From contig DAOVHN010000133.1 in NCBI GenBank assembly GCA_030671915.1, positions 1 through 6,944 of the forward strand: a stretch of 6,944 nt of DNA. The letters are read 5' to 3'. Positions 1 through 6,006 of the stretch are shown here, in pieces. Source of the DNA: Pseudomonadota bacterium (lineage in GTDB: Bacteria; Pseudomonadota; Alphaproteobacteria; UBA8366; JADFVY01). The translations under genes were made by a program, and so were the position numbers. How positions within the stretch are numbered: the first letter of the stretch is position 1; the number at the start of each line of letters is the position of its first letter. The notes under the pieces were generated by a model. The model made no database searches and was not told the origin of the DNA. It saw only the letters and a program-made list of their open reading frames with translations.

Positions 1-429
1 CCGCTCAGGCTGATGTACCCCGACGCCGACATGCCGGTGGCGCAACTTTCGATACAGCCGGGCCGGGATGCGGCGCATCATCTCGAAATGGGGCGCAAGC
101 TGGCGCCCCTGCGCGACGAGGGTGTGCTGATCCTGGCCAGCGGTGGCCTGACCCACAATCTGCGGGAATTCCGCCAATACGCGGAAGACTCGCCAGCCGC
201 CGATTACGTTACGGAATTCGAGTTATGGGCCACCGGCGTTATCGAGGAGGGCGACGCCGACGTGCTGGCCCGCGCCGAAGAACATCCCCACTACGCCCGC
301 AACCACCCCACCCCGGACCACTTCCTGCCCCTGCCCGTCGCCATGGGCGCCGGCGGCGGCTCCGGCCGCGTACTACACAGCGCCTATAGCTGGGGAATAC
401 TGTCGATGCGCGCCTTCGCCTTCGGGTGA
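1..429 (+). CDS. ygiD: LigB/DODA-type extradiol ring-cleavage dioxygenase (YgiD-like), 3' part
   Basis: This is the C-terminal 142 residues of a class III (LigB-fold) extradiol dioxygenase whose start lies upstream of the window. From memory of E. coli YgiD (4,5-DOPA extradiol dioxygenase, about 270 residues), three stretches correspond: [14 protein letters not shown] near the start, [23 protein letters not shown] then LTHNLR (about residues 27-55 of this piece), and a late [14 protein letters not shown] segment. The His of THNLR (codon 154-156) sits where the family has an active-site His; the N-terminal GHGSP and SAHW metal-ligand motifs must be outside the window. The family uses a non-haem metal to open catechol rings with O2, and the physiological substrate in bacteria is usually unknown. 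The stop TGA lies inside an inverted repeat. No frameshift is seen. Family assignment is firm; the exact substrate is not. Confidence 0.9.
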   Translation, partial: PLRLMYPDADMPVAQLSIQPGRDAAHHLEMGRKLAPLRDEGVLILASGGLTHNLREFRQYAEDSPAADYVTEFELWATGVIEEGDADVLARAEEHPHYARNHPTPDHFLPLPVAMGAGGGSGRVLHSAYSWGILSMRAFAFG

Positions 430-440
430 ACGAAGGCGCG
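409..440 (+). terminator. Inverted repeat over the dioxygenase stop codon, possible weak terminator
   Basis: The ten bases at 409-418 (cgcgccttcg) are the exact reverse complement of 431-440 (cgaaggcgcg), with a 12-nt loop holding the stop codon. Because ccttcg is repeated, 417-424 can pair instead with 431-438 around a 6-nt loop. No T-run follows, so efficient intrinsic termination is doubtful. Confidence 0.35.
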
Positions 441-445
441 GCCTG

Positions 446-471
446 TTGCACGGCCCGGCCGATTATATAAT
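446..471 (+). promoter_or_regulatory. Candidate promoter for the lipoprotein gene
   Basis: An AT-rich island in otherwise GC-rich DNA carries a perfect TATAAT at 466-471, about 37 nt before the TTG start at 508. No good -35 is seen at 16-18 bp. TTGCAC at 446-451 lies only 14 bp upstream; paired with the overlapping TAATAT (468-473) the spacer would be 16 bp. The rest of this short gap (430-507) holds only the arm of the preceding inverted repeat and a weak GGGA ribosome-binding site. Confidence 0.35.
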
Positions 472-507
472 ATCTCACCCCCATTTGACCTGACGGGAAC
501 CGATATT

Positions 508-1062
508 TTGAGCCCTTACCATGCCATAGCCGCCGCCGCAGTCCTTGCGCTGGCCGCCTGTACAAATTCGGGGGATGATGAGCCGGGACGACCGCTGCCC
601 GAGCGGGTTGTCTTGCATTACGATTTTTCGGGCGACTGGATGGCGGCGGCGGGCGATCAGTGCGCCGAGCGGCTGGATCTTTCGGAAACGGTTTTCCTTT
701 CGATCGGCGCATCGCAGGAGGGCGAATCGGACCGATATCACATTGCCGATCTTTTCATGCTGGAGCCAGGCGAGCCTGCCGAGGCGCTGGTCGGGACCGC
801 CGACGGCGACGGCAGGCTGGCGCTGGCCGTGGAGACCGAAGGCGTGGTGGACGGCCACCGCGCGGCGATCATCTACGCGCTGCTGCTGCAACAGGAAGGC
901 GCGCTCATCGTCCGGCTTCGCGCCTTCACCATGACGGTCCGCGACAACCGCGGCCGCGCGACGGAAACCGACCTGCTGGCCGAGGCCGCCGCCGACCCCT
1001 CGATCCCCATGCTGGGCGCGCGGGGCAGCCGCGGCCTCTGCCTGAAACGCCTGCCGCGATAG
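508..1062 (+). CDS. Predicted lipoprotein of unknown function
   Basis: A 184-residue protein with a lipoprotein-type signal: a short N-terminus, a hydrophobic run at residues 6-17 and the lipobox Leu15-Ala16-Ala17-Cys18, so Cys18 would be lipidated. Thr follows Cys rather than Asp, which favours the outer membrane. The rest (residues 30-184) has no motif I recognise; Cys52 and Cys178 could form a disulfide in the periplasm. The start is TTG at 508: the nearby ATG at 521 is out of frame, and the lipobox is lost with any later start. A weak GGGA at 495-498 could serve as ribosome-binding site. The n-region lacks a Lys or Arg, having only a His, which is unusual for a signal peptide and leaves some doubt on the exact start. 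It stands alone between two hairpins and is probably transcribed singly. Function unknown. Confidence 0.7.
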   Translation: MSPYHAIAAAAVLALAACTNSGDDEPGRPLPERVVLHYDFSGDWMAAAGDQCAERLDLSETVFLSIGASQEGESDRYHIADLFMLEPGEPAEALVGTADGDGRLALAVETEGVVDGHRAAIIYALLLQQEGALIVRLRAFTMTVRDNRGRATETDLLAEAAADPSIPMLGARGSRGLCLKRLPR

Positions 1063-1110
1063 AGCGGATCGTGATTGATCGTCCTTGCGGTCAATCGCGT
1101 GAATTCGCTC
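1062..1110. repeat. Imperfect palindromic element, 17-bp stem
   Basis: Directly after the lipoprotein stop, 1062-1069 pairs with 1103-1110 (gagcggat against attcgctc, one G-T wobble) and 1070-1078 pairs with 1091-1099 (cgtgattga against tcaatcgcg, one wobble). A 3-nt bulge at 1100-1102 and a 12-nt loop at 1079-1090 interrupt it. No T-run follows. The form (GAGCGGAT arm, short inner arms, GCTC close) resembles dispersed intergenic palindromes that I recall in alphaproteobacterial genomes, but only one copy is in this window. It could instead act as a factor-dependent terminator or mRNA-stabilising hairpin for the lipoprotein transcript. Confidence 0.6.
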
Positions 1111-1178
1111 GACACTATTAAAGACAGAGCCGGTCCGGCGATAGCACACAAACATTGCCTTCCCCTGCCGGTATGCCA

Positions 1179-1187
1179 TGCTATTCT
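1179..1187 (+). promoter_or_regulatory. Weak candidate extended -10 element for the 78-residue protein gene
   Basis: TGCTATTCT at 1179-1187 fits an extended -10 (TG, one base, TATTCT; 4 of 6 to TATAAT). It would start transcription near 1194, leaving a leader of about 28 nt that contains the GGAAGG ribosome-binding site. No -35 at standard spacing is evident (TTGCCT at 1155-1160 is 21 bp away). Apart from this and the palindrome at 1062-1110, I see nothing in the 1063-1221 gap. Confidence 0.2.
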
Positions 1188-1221
1188 CACGCAGTATGGG
1201 ACACCGGTGGAAGGTACCGAC

Positions 1222-1458
1222 ATGAAGAGAGAGACAGCGCAGTCCGTCCTTGCCCTGATGTTCGATTATGGAGGCAAGCTGAACGACGCCATGCTGAAGG
1301 TGAGGGAAACCTCCGACCACGAGGAATTCGCCCGTTATCGCCGCGCCTTCGGAAATGTCCTGGAGTCGGCCTTTGAGCAGATCATCAACCCGATCCTGGA
1401 AGAACATCCGGACCTGAAGCCCGACCAGTTGAATCTGGAAGCGAGGAAATCGGAATAA
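1222..1458 (+). CDS. Small conserved hypothetical protein (78 aa)
   Basis: A 78-residue soluble protein without signal peptide or membrane segment. It opens MKRETAQSVLALMFDYGG, continues with a charged, helix-prone middle and ends with NPILEEHPDLKPDQL (about residues 55-70). I recall similar short proteins of unknown function in alphaproteobacteria, with the same opening and an NPI...EHPDLKP tail, but know no role for them. ATG 1222 is preferred over the longer open frame because GGAAGG at 1209-1214 lies 7 nt upstream and the similarity begins here. The composition suggests an all-helical fold, perhaps a binding partner, but that is inference only. A likely intrinsic terminator begins 17 nt past the stop, so this looks like a single-gene transcript. 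Confidence 0.75.
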   Translation: MKRETAQSVLALMFDYGGKLNDAMLKVRETSDHEEFARYRRAFGNVLESAFEQIINPILEEHPDLKPDQLNLEARKSE

Positions 1459-1474
1459 AGCCCTGGCTGGAGGC

Positions 1475-1504
1475 TAGCGCGAACGCAAACTCGCGGCTAT
1501 TTTT
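1475..1504 (+). terminator. Likely rho-independent terminator
   Basis: tagcgcga (1475-1482) pairs with 1491-1499 to give an 8-bp stem with one bulged G (1495) and an 8-nt loop. Five Ts follow directly (1500-1504). Position, just after the 78-residue protein gene, and the T-run fit an intrinsic terminator; the bulge makes the strength uncertain. Confidence 0.55.
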
Positions 1505-1528
1505 ACGGTCGGGTGAAAAAGGGCTTAT

Positions 1529-1533
1529 GGAGA
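1529..1533 (+). promoter_or_regulatory. Ribosome-binding site that decides the flavoprotein start
   Basis: GGAGA at 1529-1533 stands 5 nt before ATG 1539. The upstream in-frame ATG at 1527 has only AAGGG 3 nt away, which is too close, and would itself overlap this site. The site therefore favours 1539 as the true start. Confidence 0.6.
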
Positions 1534-1538
1534 AAACG

Positions 1539-2747
1539 ATGTTCGAGTTGAGCGATACGCAGAAAGACCTGCAGCAACATGCCCGGACCCTGGCGTTGAA
1601 GGAATTCGCGCCGCGGGCGGCGGAGATCGACCGCAGCGAGGCGTATCCCTGGGACAACGTCGAGACCCTGGTCAAGGCCGGCTTCATGGGCTTCACCCTG
1701 CCCGAGGAATATGGCGGCCAGGGCCTGGGCTATCTGGAGGTGCTGCTGATCGTCGAGGAGATCGCCAAGGTCTGCGGGGTCACGGCACGCATCGTCGTCG
1801 AGGGCAACATGGGCGCCATCGGCGCGATCATGAAATACGGCTCCGAGAAACAGAAGCGGCTGGCCGCCGAGCTGGTGCTGGCCGGCGACAAGCCCGCCAT
1901 CTGCATCACCGAGCCCGGCGCCGGCAGCGCCGCTTCGCAAATGACGACGCGAGCCGATCGCAAGGGCGGCAGCTACGTCCTCAACGGCAACAAGCACTGG
2001 ATCACCGGCGGCGGCGTATCGAGACTGCACCTCATATTCGCCCGGGTCTTCGAGGACGGCGTCGAGCAGGGCATCGCCGGATTCATTGTCGTGCGCGATG
2101 CCGACGCGGACACGCCGGCCGGCCTCAGGATCGGCCGCCGCGAGGCGACCATGGGCCTGCGTAGCATTCCCGAAACCGAACTGTTCTTCGAGGACCTGGA
2201 GGTGCCGGCCGACATGGTGCTGATCCCGCCCGAAGGATTGCGGCGCGGCTTCGCCGGGCTGATGAACGCGTACAACGCCCAACGCATCGGCGCCGGCACG
2301 GTCGCCCTGGGGATCGCCGCGGGCGCGTACGATCTGGCGTTGGATTATGTCGGCGAGCGCGAGCAGTTCGGCCGGCCGATCGCGGAGTTCCAGGGTCTGC
2401 AATGGATGCTGGTGGATATGCACACCAAGCTCGAGGCGGCGCGGCTGTTGCTCCACCGGGCGGCGGCGGGCGCGGGGACGGGCTTCCCCGACATCACCCA
2501 GGCCGCCGAGGCCAAGATCTTCGCCAGCGAATCGGCAATCGCGGTGACCAATGACGCGCTGCAGATGTTCGGCGCCGCCGGCTATTCGCGCGACCTGCCG
2601 CTGGAGCGCATGGTGCGCGATGCCCGCATGTTCACCATCGGCGGCGGCACCGCGCAGATCCTGCGAACAGTGGTGGCGTCGCGCATTCTGAACCGCAAGC
2701 TGCCGCAGACCCGAGACGGCTATATGAACATGCCGCACAAGGCCTGA
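1539..2747 (+). CDS. Acyl-CoA dehydrogenase-fold flavoprotein lacking the catalytic Glu; possible desulfinase-like enzyme
   Basis: A 402-residue member of the acyl-CoA dehydrogenase family, normal in length, cytoplasmic, expected to bind FAD as a tetramer. In order: the N-terminal helical domain (1-115), the middle beta domain with the flavin/substrate signature CITEPGAGS (122-130) and NGNKHWITGG (149-158), then the C-terminal helical domain with REQFGRPIAEFQ (274-285) and MFGAAGYSRDLPLER (343-357). The usual catalytic Glu of medium- and short-chain enzymes (the E of I-Y-E-G-T) is Gly369 here, within IGGGTAQILR. The alternative Glu of isovaleryl- and long-chain enzymes aligns, without a gap, to Gln248 (AQRIGAG). 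Arg84 lies in VTARIVVEG. From memory, 3-sulfinopropionyl-CoA desulfinase of Advenella lacks the Glu and relies on Arg84. Ordinary alpha,beta-dehydrogenation is therefore doubtful. The start is ATG 1539 (alternative 1527 adds four residues). The thiamine-enzyme gene follows after 15 nt. Family is certain; reaction is not. Confidence 0.9.
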   Translation: MFELSDTQKDLQQHARTLALKEFAPRAAEIDRSEAYPWDNVETLVKAGFMGFTLPEEYGGQGLGYLEVLLIVEEIAKVCGVTARIVVEGNMGAIGAIMKYGSEKQKRLAAELVLAGDKPAICITEPGAGSAASQMTTRADRKGGSYVLNGNKHWITGGGVSRLHLIFARVFEDGVEQGIAGFIVVRDADADTPAGLRIGRREATMGLRSIPETELFFEDLEVPADMVLIPPEGLRRGFAGLMNAYNAQRIGAGTVALGIAAGAYDLALDYVGEREQFGRPIAEFQGLQWMLVDMHTKLEAARLLLHRAAAGAGTGFPDITQAAEAKIFASESAIAVTNDALQMFGAAGYSRDLPLERMVRDARMFTIGGGTAQILRTVVASRILNRKLPQTRDGYMNMPHKA

Positions 2748-2762
2748 GGGGGGCCACAGAAC

Positions 2763-4379
2763 ATGGCTACCGCCGCGCAACTGATTGCCCAGCGCCTCAA
2801 GGAGGCCGGCTGCACACATGTTTACGGCATTCCCGGCGGGGAAGTGCTGGTGCTGATGGAGGCGTTGAGCGAGGTGGGGATCGAATTCGTCCTGACCAAG
2901 CATGAAAACAACGCCGGTTTCATGGCCGAGGGCGCCTGGCACGCGACGGGCCGGCCGCCGGTGCTGCTGACCACCATCGGCCCGGGCATGGCGAACGCGG
3001 TGAATGTGGTGGCCAACGCCAAACTGGACCGGGTGCCGCTGATCTTCATCACCGGCTCCGTCGACCCGTGGGAACGCCACACCTATACCCATCAGGTGAT
3101 CGACCATGGCGCCATTATCCGGCCCGTGGTGAAGGCCAGCTTCGAGGTGGTGCCCGGCGCAGCCGACGTGATTATCGACAAGGCGATATCGATTGCCTTT
3201 GACGGCCCGCCCGGCCCGGTGCATGTGGACCTGCCGATGGTCGCCGGCGCGGCGCTGGAACCGGACGCGTCGCCGGTGCGCCGACCACGACCGATCCCCA
3301 GCCAGCCGGCCAGCAGCGAAGAACTGGTGACGGCGCGCCATCTGATGTCGGGCGCGGAACGGCCGCTTATGATCGTCGGCATGGAGGCACTGGAATACAA
3401 GGATGCGCCGGACATGCTGACGGCGCTGGCGATGGATTTTTCGATCCCCGTCATCACCACTTACAAGGCCAAGGGCGTGTTCCCCGAAGACGATGCCCTG
3501 TCGGTGGGGGCGGCCGGCCTGTCGCCAGCCGCCGACAAACAGATCATGCCGCTGATCGACCGGGCCGACCTGCTGATCCTGGTCGGCTACGACCCGGTGG
3601 AGATGCGCCACGCCTGGACCGCGCCATGGGACGCCGCGGAAAAGCCGGTCATCGAATTTACCGGCGCGCCGAACACCCATTACGCCCATATGGCGAATGT
3701 CAGCTTCGTCGGCGATATCGGGGCCAGCCTGTGCACGATGGCGATCAAGCTGACCCCGAATCCGGACTCCTGGCCCGATAGCGAACCGGCCCGGGTGCGC
3801 CAGGAAATGGCGATGACCTTCCGCGCCGACGAGGAATGGGGCCCGGCGGCGATCGTCGACGAGGTACGCAAGGTCTTGCCCGAGGACGGCATCGCGACGG
3901 TGGACACCGGGGCGCACCGGATATTGCTGAGCCAGATCTGGCGGTGCAACAAGCCCAGGACCCTGCTGCAATCGACCGGATTCTGCACCATGGGCTGCGC
4001 CCTGCCGCTGGCCATGGGCGCGAAGCAGGCGGCGCCCGACAGACCGGTGGTCGCCTTCACCGGCGACGCCGGGCTGGAAATGGTGCTGGGCGAACTGGCC
4101 ACGGCCCGCGACATGAAGTTGGCGGTCGTCATTATCGTTTTCGTCGACGAATCGCTGGCGCTGATCGAGATCAAGCAGCGCGACAGCGAACTGATCAACC
4201 AGGGCGTCGATTTCGGCGGCACCGACTTCACCGCGATGGCCAAGGCGATGGGCGGCAACGGGGTGACCGTAAGCGACCGCAAGGCGCTGGCAAAGGCGGT
4301 CGAGGATGGCCTCGCCGCCGAGACTTTCACGGTAATTTCCGCGATAATCGGCCGACAGGCCTATGACGGAAGGCTGTAA
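2763..4379 (+). CDS. Thiamine-diphosphate-dependent enzyme, acetolactate synthase/2-oxoacid decarboxylase superfamily
   Basis: A 538-residue protein with the three-domain layout of acetolactate synthase-type enzymes: an N-terminal pyrimidine-binding domain (about 1-170) with the activating Glu48 in TKHENNAGFMAEG, a central domain (about 185-330) and a C-terminal pyrophosphate-binding domain (about 360-538). The first metal motif is GDAGLE (434-439), which replaces the usual GDG; the second Mg ligand, normally Asn in an NN pair 27 residues on, is Asp462 in VDESLALIEIKQ. Both still allow metal binding. The family cleaves or joins C-C bonds next to a carbonyl, usually on 2-oxo acids; substrates here are unknown. 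It is unlikely to be the housekeeping IlvB, because the metal motif differs and no small-subunit gene follows. GAGGGGGG at 2746-2753 overlaps the upstream stop and sits 9 nt before the ATG, so the gene is surely cotranscribed with the flavoprotein. Confidence 0.88.
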   Translation: MATAAQLIAQRLKEAGCTHVYGIPGGEVLVLMEALSEVGIEFVLTKHENNAGFMAEGAWHATGRPPVLLTTIGPGMANAVNVVANAKLDRVPLIFITGSVDPWERHTYTHQVIDHGAIIRPVVKASFEVVPGAADVIIDKAISIAFDGPPGPVHVDLPMVAGAALEPDASPVRRPRPIPSQPASSEELVTARHLMSGAERPLMIVGMEALEYKDAPDMLTALAMDFSIPVITTYKAKGVFPEDDALSVGAAGLSPAADKQIMPLIDRADLLILVGYDPVEMRHAWTAPWDAAEKPVIEFTGAPNTHYAHMANVSFVGDIGASLCTMAIKLTPNPDSWPDSEPARVRQEMAMTFRADEEWGPAAIVDEVRKVLPEDGIATVDTGAHRILLSQIWRCNKPRTLLQSTGFCTMGCALPLAMGAKQAAPDRPVVAFTGDAGLEMVLGELATARDMKLAVVIIVFVDESLALIEIKQRDSELINQGVDFGGTDFTAMAKAMGGNGVTVSDRKALAKAVEDGLAAETFTVISAIIGRQAYDGRL

Positions 4380-4397
4380 CGCACTAAATTACCACCC

Positions 4398-5078
4398 ATG
4401 ACTTACGGTCGGGACTGCATTCGCGACGGGTTGTTCGAGGAAATCGGGCTTGAAGCCGAGCGGCTTGGCGTGATGCGCCGCTGCACCGACGAGGAGCGGG
4501 CGGATTCGCGTGCGCGGATGCTGGAGGGCGTGTCTGCGGACGATGACGTCTGGATCTTCGGCTACGGCTCGCTGATGTGGAACCCGGCCTTCAATTATGC
4601 GGAGCGTCGGCCATGCCTGATCCGCGGCTGGCATCGCAGTTTCTGCCTCTGGACGCCGGTCGGCCGGGGCTCGCCGGAAAATCCGGGACTGGTACTGGCG
4701 CTGGACCGCGGCGGGTCCTGTTGCGGCATCGCCTACCGCGTGGCGGCGCGCGACCGCGAGACCGAACTGCCGTTGCTGTGGCAGCGCGAAATGGTTGGCG
4801 ACGGTTATAATCCGCGCTGGGTCACGTTGCGTTGCCGCGAGGGTCACGTTCGAGCAATCACCTGGGTCATCAACCGACAAGGCGAACGGTATGCCGGCAG
4901 GCTGCCGATGGAGACGCTGGCCAGGACGCTGGCGACGGCCGAGGGCCGGCTGGGCAGCAGCCGCGACTATCTGGAAAAAACGGTAACTCATCTCGATGAG
5001 CTGGGCATACGCGAACGCCCGCTGCACCGGATTTGCGACAGGGTGCGCGAATATGCGCGAATGAACGGAGAGGGATGA
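4398..5078 (+). CDS. chaC: ChaC-type glutathione-specific gamma-glutamylcyclotransferase
   Basis: A 226-residue cytosolic enzyme that splits glutathione into 5-oxoproline and Cys-Gly. The family signature [13 protein letters not shown] is at residues 51-63, followed by [10 protein letters not shown] (76-85), [14 protein letters not shown] (89-102) and LLWQREM (126-132), whose Glu131 is the expected catalytic acid. Length and the leader of about 50 residues before the YGSL loop match E. coli ChaC (about 231 residues, from memory). ATG 4398 is the first possible ATG, in the same frame as the preceding gene's TAA stop and 18 nt after it. No Shine-Dalgarno sequence is visible, so translation may depend on ribosomes ending the thiamine-enzyme gene. 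Its stop TGA overlaps the msrB start region (ATGATG at 5075-5080), which indicates translational coupling with msrB. Confidence 0.92.
   Translation: MTYGRDCIRDGLFEEIGLEAERLGVMRRCTDEERADSRARMLEGVSADDDVWIFGYGSLMWNPAFNYAERRPCLIRGWHRSFCLWTPVGRGSPENPGLVLALDRGGSCCGIAYRVAARDRETELPLLWQREMVGDGYNPRWVTLRCREGHVRAITWVINRQGERYAGRLPMETLARTLATAEGRLGSSRDYLEKTVTHLDELGIRERPLHRICDRVREYARMNGEG
5067..5070 (+). promoter_or_regulatory. Ribosome-binding site of msrB inside the end of chaC
   Basis: GGAG at 5067-5070, part of a purine run to 5074, lies 7 nt before ATG 5078 and only 4 nt before ATG 5075. It favours 5078, although 5075 would add just one Met. Confidence 0.5.
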
Positions 5079-5488
5079 TGGCGATCAATAAGATTCGCAA
5101 GAGCGACGAGGAATGGGCGTGTGAGCTGACGCCCGAGGAGTTCGCGATCTGCCGCAAGAAAGGCACCGAGCGCCCCTTCACGGGCGAACTGAACGACTGC
5201 AAGACGCCTGGCGCCTATGTCTGCACCTGCTGCAGCAACCCCCTTTTCGATTCCGAAACAAAATTCGAGTCCGGCAGCGGCTGGCCCAGCTTCTGGGCGC
5301 CGATCACGGAGGAAGCGGTGGTGACCGAGAGCGACCGCAGCCTCTTCATGCGCCGCACCGAGGTGCTCTGCGCCGCCTGCGACGCCCATCTCGGCCACGT
5401 CTTCGAAGACGGCCCGGCCCCCACGGGCCTGCGCTACTGCATGAATTCGGTGGCAATGAAGCTGGAGCCGGGGGACGGGGATAGCTAG
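5078..5488 (+). CDS. msrB: Peptide-methionine (R)-S-oxide reductase MsrB
   Basis: A 136-residue MsrB, which reduces the R epimer of methionine sulfoxide in proteins or free. All core motifs are present: zinc-binding pairs Cys49/Cys52 ([11 protein letters not shown]) and Cys98/Cys101 ([13 protein letters not shown]), SGSGWPSF (66-73), and the catalytic Cys121 in [11 protein letters not shown]. No signal peptide is seen, so it is cytoplasmic. The usual resolving Cys of SGCGWPSF is Ser67 here, so another Cys (24, 41 or 51) or direct reduction by a thiol must regenerate the enzyme. It overlaps the end of chaC by one base (four if ATG 5075 is used) and forms with it a thiol/oxidative-damage pair. 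Its TAG stop lies in the CTAG shared with the convergent gene on the other strand. Confidence 0.95.
   Translation: MAINKIRKSDEEWACELTPEEFAICRKKGTERPFTGELNDCKTPGAYVCTCCSNPLFDSETKFESGSGWPSFWAPITEEAVVTESDRSLFMRRTEVLCAACDAHLGHVFEDGPAPTGLRYCMNSVAMKLEPGDGDS
5485..5488. other. Shared stop-codon palindrome between convergent genes
   Basis: CTAG at 5485-5488 supplies TAG to msrB on the plus strand (5486-5488) and TAG to the sensor gene on the minus strand (5487-5485), a 4-base tail-to-tail overlap. No terminator hairpin with T-run is visible for either direction nearby. Confidence 0.9.
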
Positions 5489-6006
5489 CCTTCGGGCGGC
5501 GCCGCAGGCGGCGGCCCACCGGGGGGCGGGCGGCGGTCGCCGCGCGGGCCTCGCTGCATGGCGGCTTTCAAGAATATTCGGCGCTGGTCGGGGGTCAGTT
5601 TGGTCATTGCCTCCATCAGCACCTCATGCATTACCGCCTGGGCCTCGTCGGAACGTCCGCGCAACGCCGCCAGCGCCTTTTCGAGTTCCCCCGGGTCGAC
5701 GTCGTCGGCGCGCAGCATGCGGCCGACCTCGCGGCGGGCGTCATGCATGGCCTTGCCGGCCTCGCGCAGGCGTGGGCCGTATTCCTGCCTTATCTCGCGG
5801 GCGAGCGGCCGGGCCTCGCCGCCTAGCGCCGCCAGTCCGCCACGGAAATCGAAATCACCGGGCATGCCCGCGGTCGGCGGTGGGCGCATGCTGGCATACT
5901 GCCGCTTGACCAGCCAGGCGGAAGCAATGGCGCCGCCGAGGAACAGGTTGAGCCCGATCGAGACCGCCAGCACGATCGCCAGCTTGCGTGTGGAAGGCAT
6001 GGTCAT
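5485..6006 (-). CDS. Membrane-anchored periplasmic metal-sensor-type protein (CnrX/ZraP/CpxP-like)
   Basis: A 173-residue protein with one N-terminal membrane segment (about residues 9-33, preceded by Arg7-Lys8 and not followed by a clear cleavage site) and a helical periplasmic domain. The order is long charged helices (about 68-100 and 105-135), then [14 protein letters not shown] (137-150), the mark of the metal-resistance/LTxxQ group, and a Pro/Gly-rich tail (152-173). Possible metal ligands are His88, His127 and Met residues 87, 97, 126, 131, 134 and 150; no Cys is present. The ATG (6006-6004) overlaps the TGA of the upstream gene by 4 bases, which fixes the start and shows coupling. By analogy with CnrX it may sense metal or envelope stress and act on the membrane protein encoded upstream. 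The family is clear from architecture; the ligand is unknown. Confidence 0.75.
   Translation of the reverse strand: MTMPSTRKLAIVLAVSIGLNLFLGGAIASAWLVKRQYASMRPPPTAGMPGDFDFRGGLAALGGEARPLAREIRQEYGPRLREAGKAMHDARREVGRMLRADDVDPGELEKALAALRGRSDEAQAVMHEVLMEAMTKLTPDQRRIFLKAAMQRGPRGDRRPPPGGPPPAAPPEG

Noticed and set aside
1075..1221. A 49-codon N-terminal extension of the small protein
   Set aside because: It starts inside the palindrome with no ribosome-binding site, and its sequence lacks protein character; ATG 1222 has a good site.
475..1407. A 310-codon minus-strand frame across the lipoprotein and small-protein genes
   Set aside because: No recognisable domain. It runs through the palindrome and the RBS of the small gene, while the plus-strand frames have a lipobox and recalled similarity.
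1503..3971. An 822-codon open frame on the minus strand, antisense to the flavoprotein and ThDP genes
   Set aside because: Its product is a low-complexity, His/Arg/Gly/Asp-rich sequence with no domain, and it covers two clear plus-strand genes. Long antisense frames like this arise from high-GC codon bias.
2763..4379. Identification of the ThDP enzyme as IlvB or sulfoacetaldehyde acetyltransferase (Xsc)
   Set aside because: The metal motif GDA...VDES differs, no small subunit follows and no Xsc partner gene (phosphotransacetylase) is present; the specific name is not supported.
5033..5077. An earlier msrB start at 5033
   Set aside because: It would extend the protein by 15 residues inside chaC without a ribosome-binding site; GGAG at 5067-5070 supports the ATG at 5078 or 5075.
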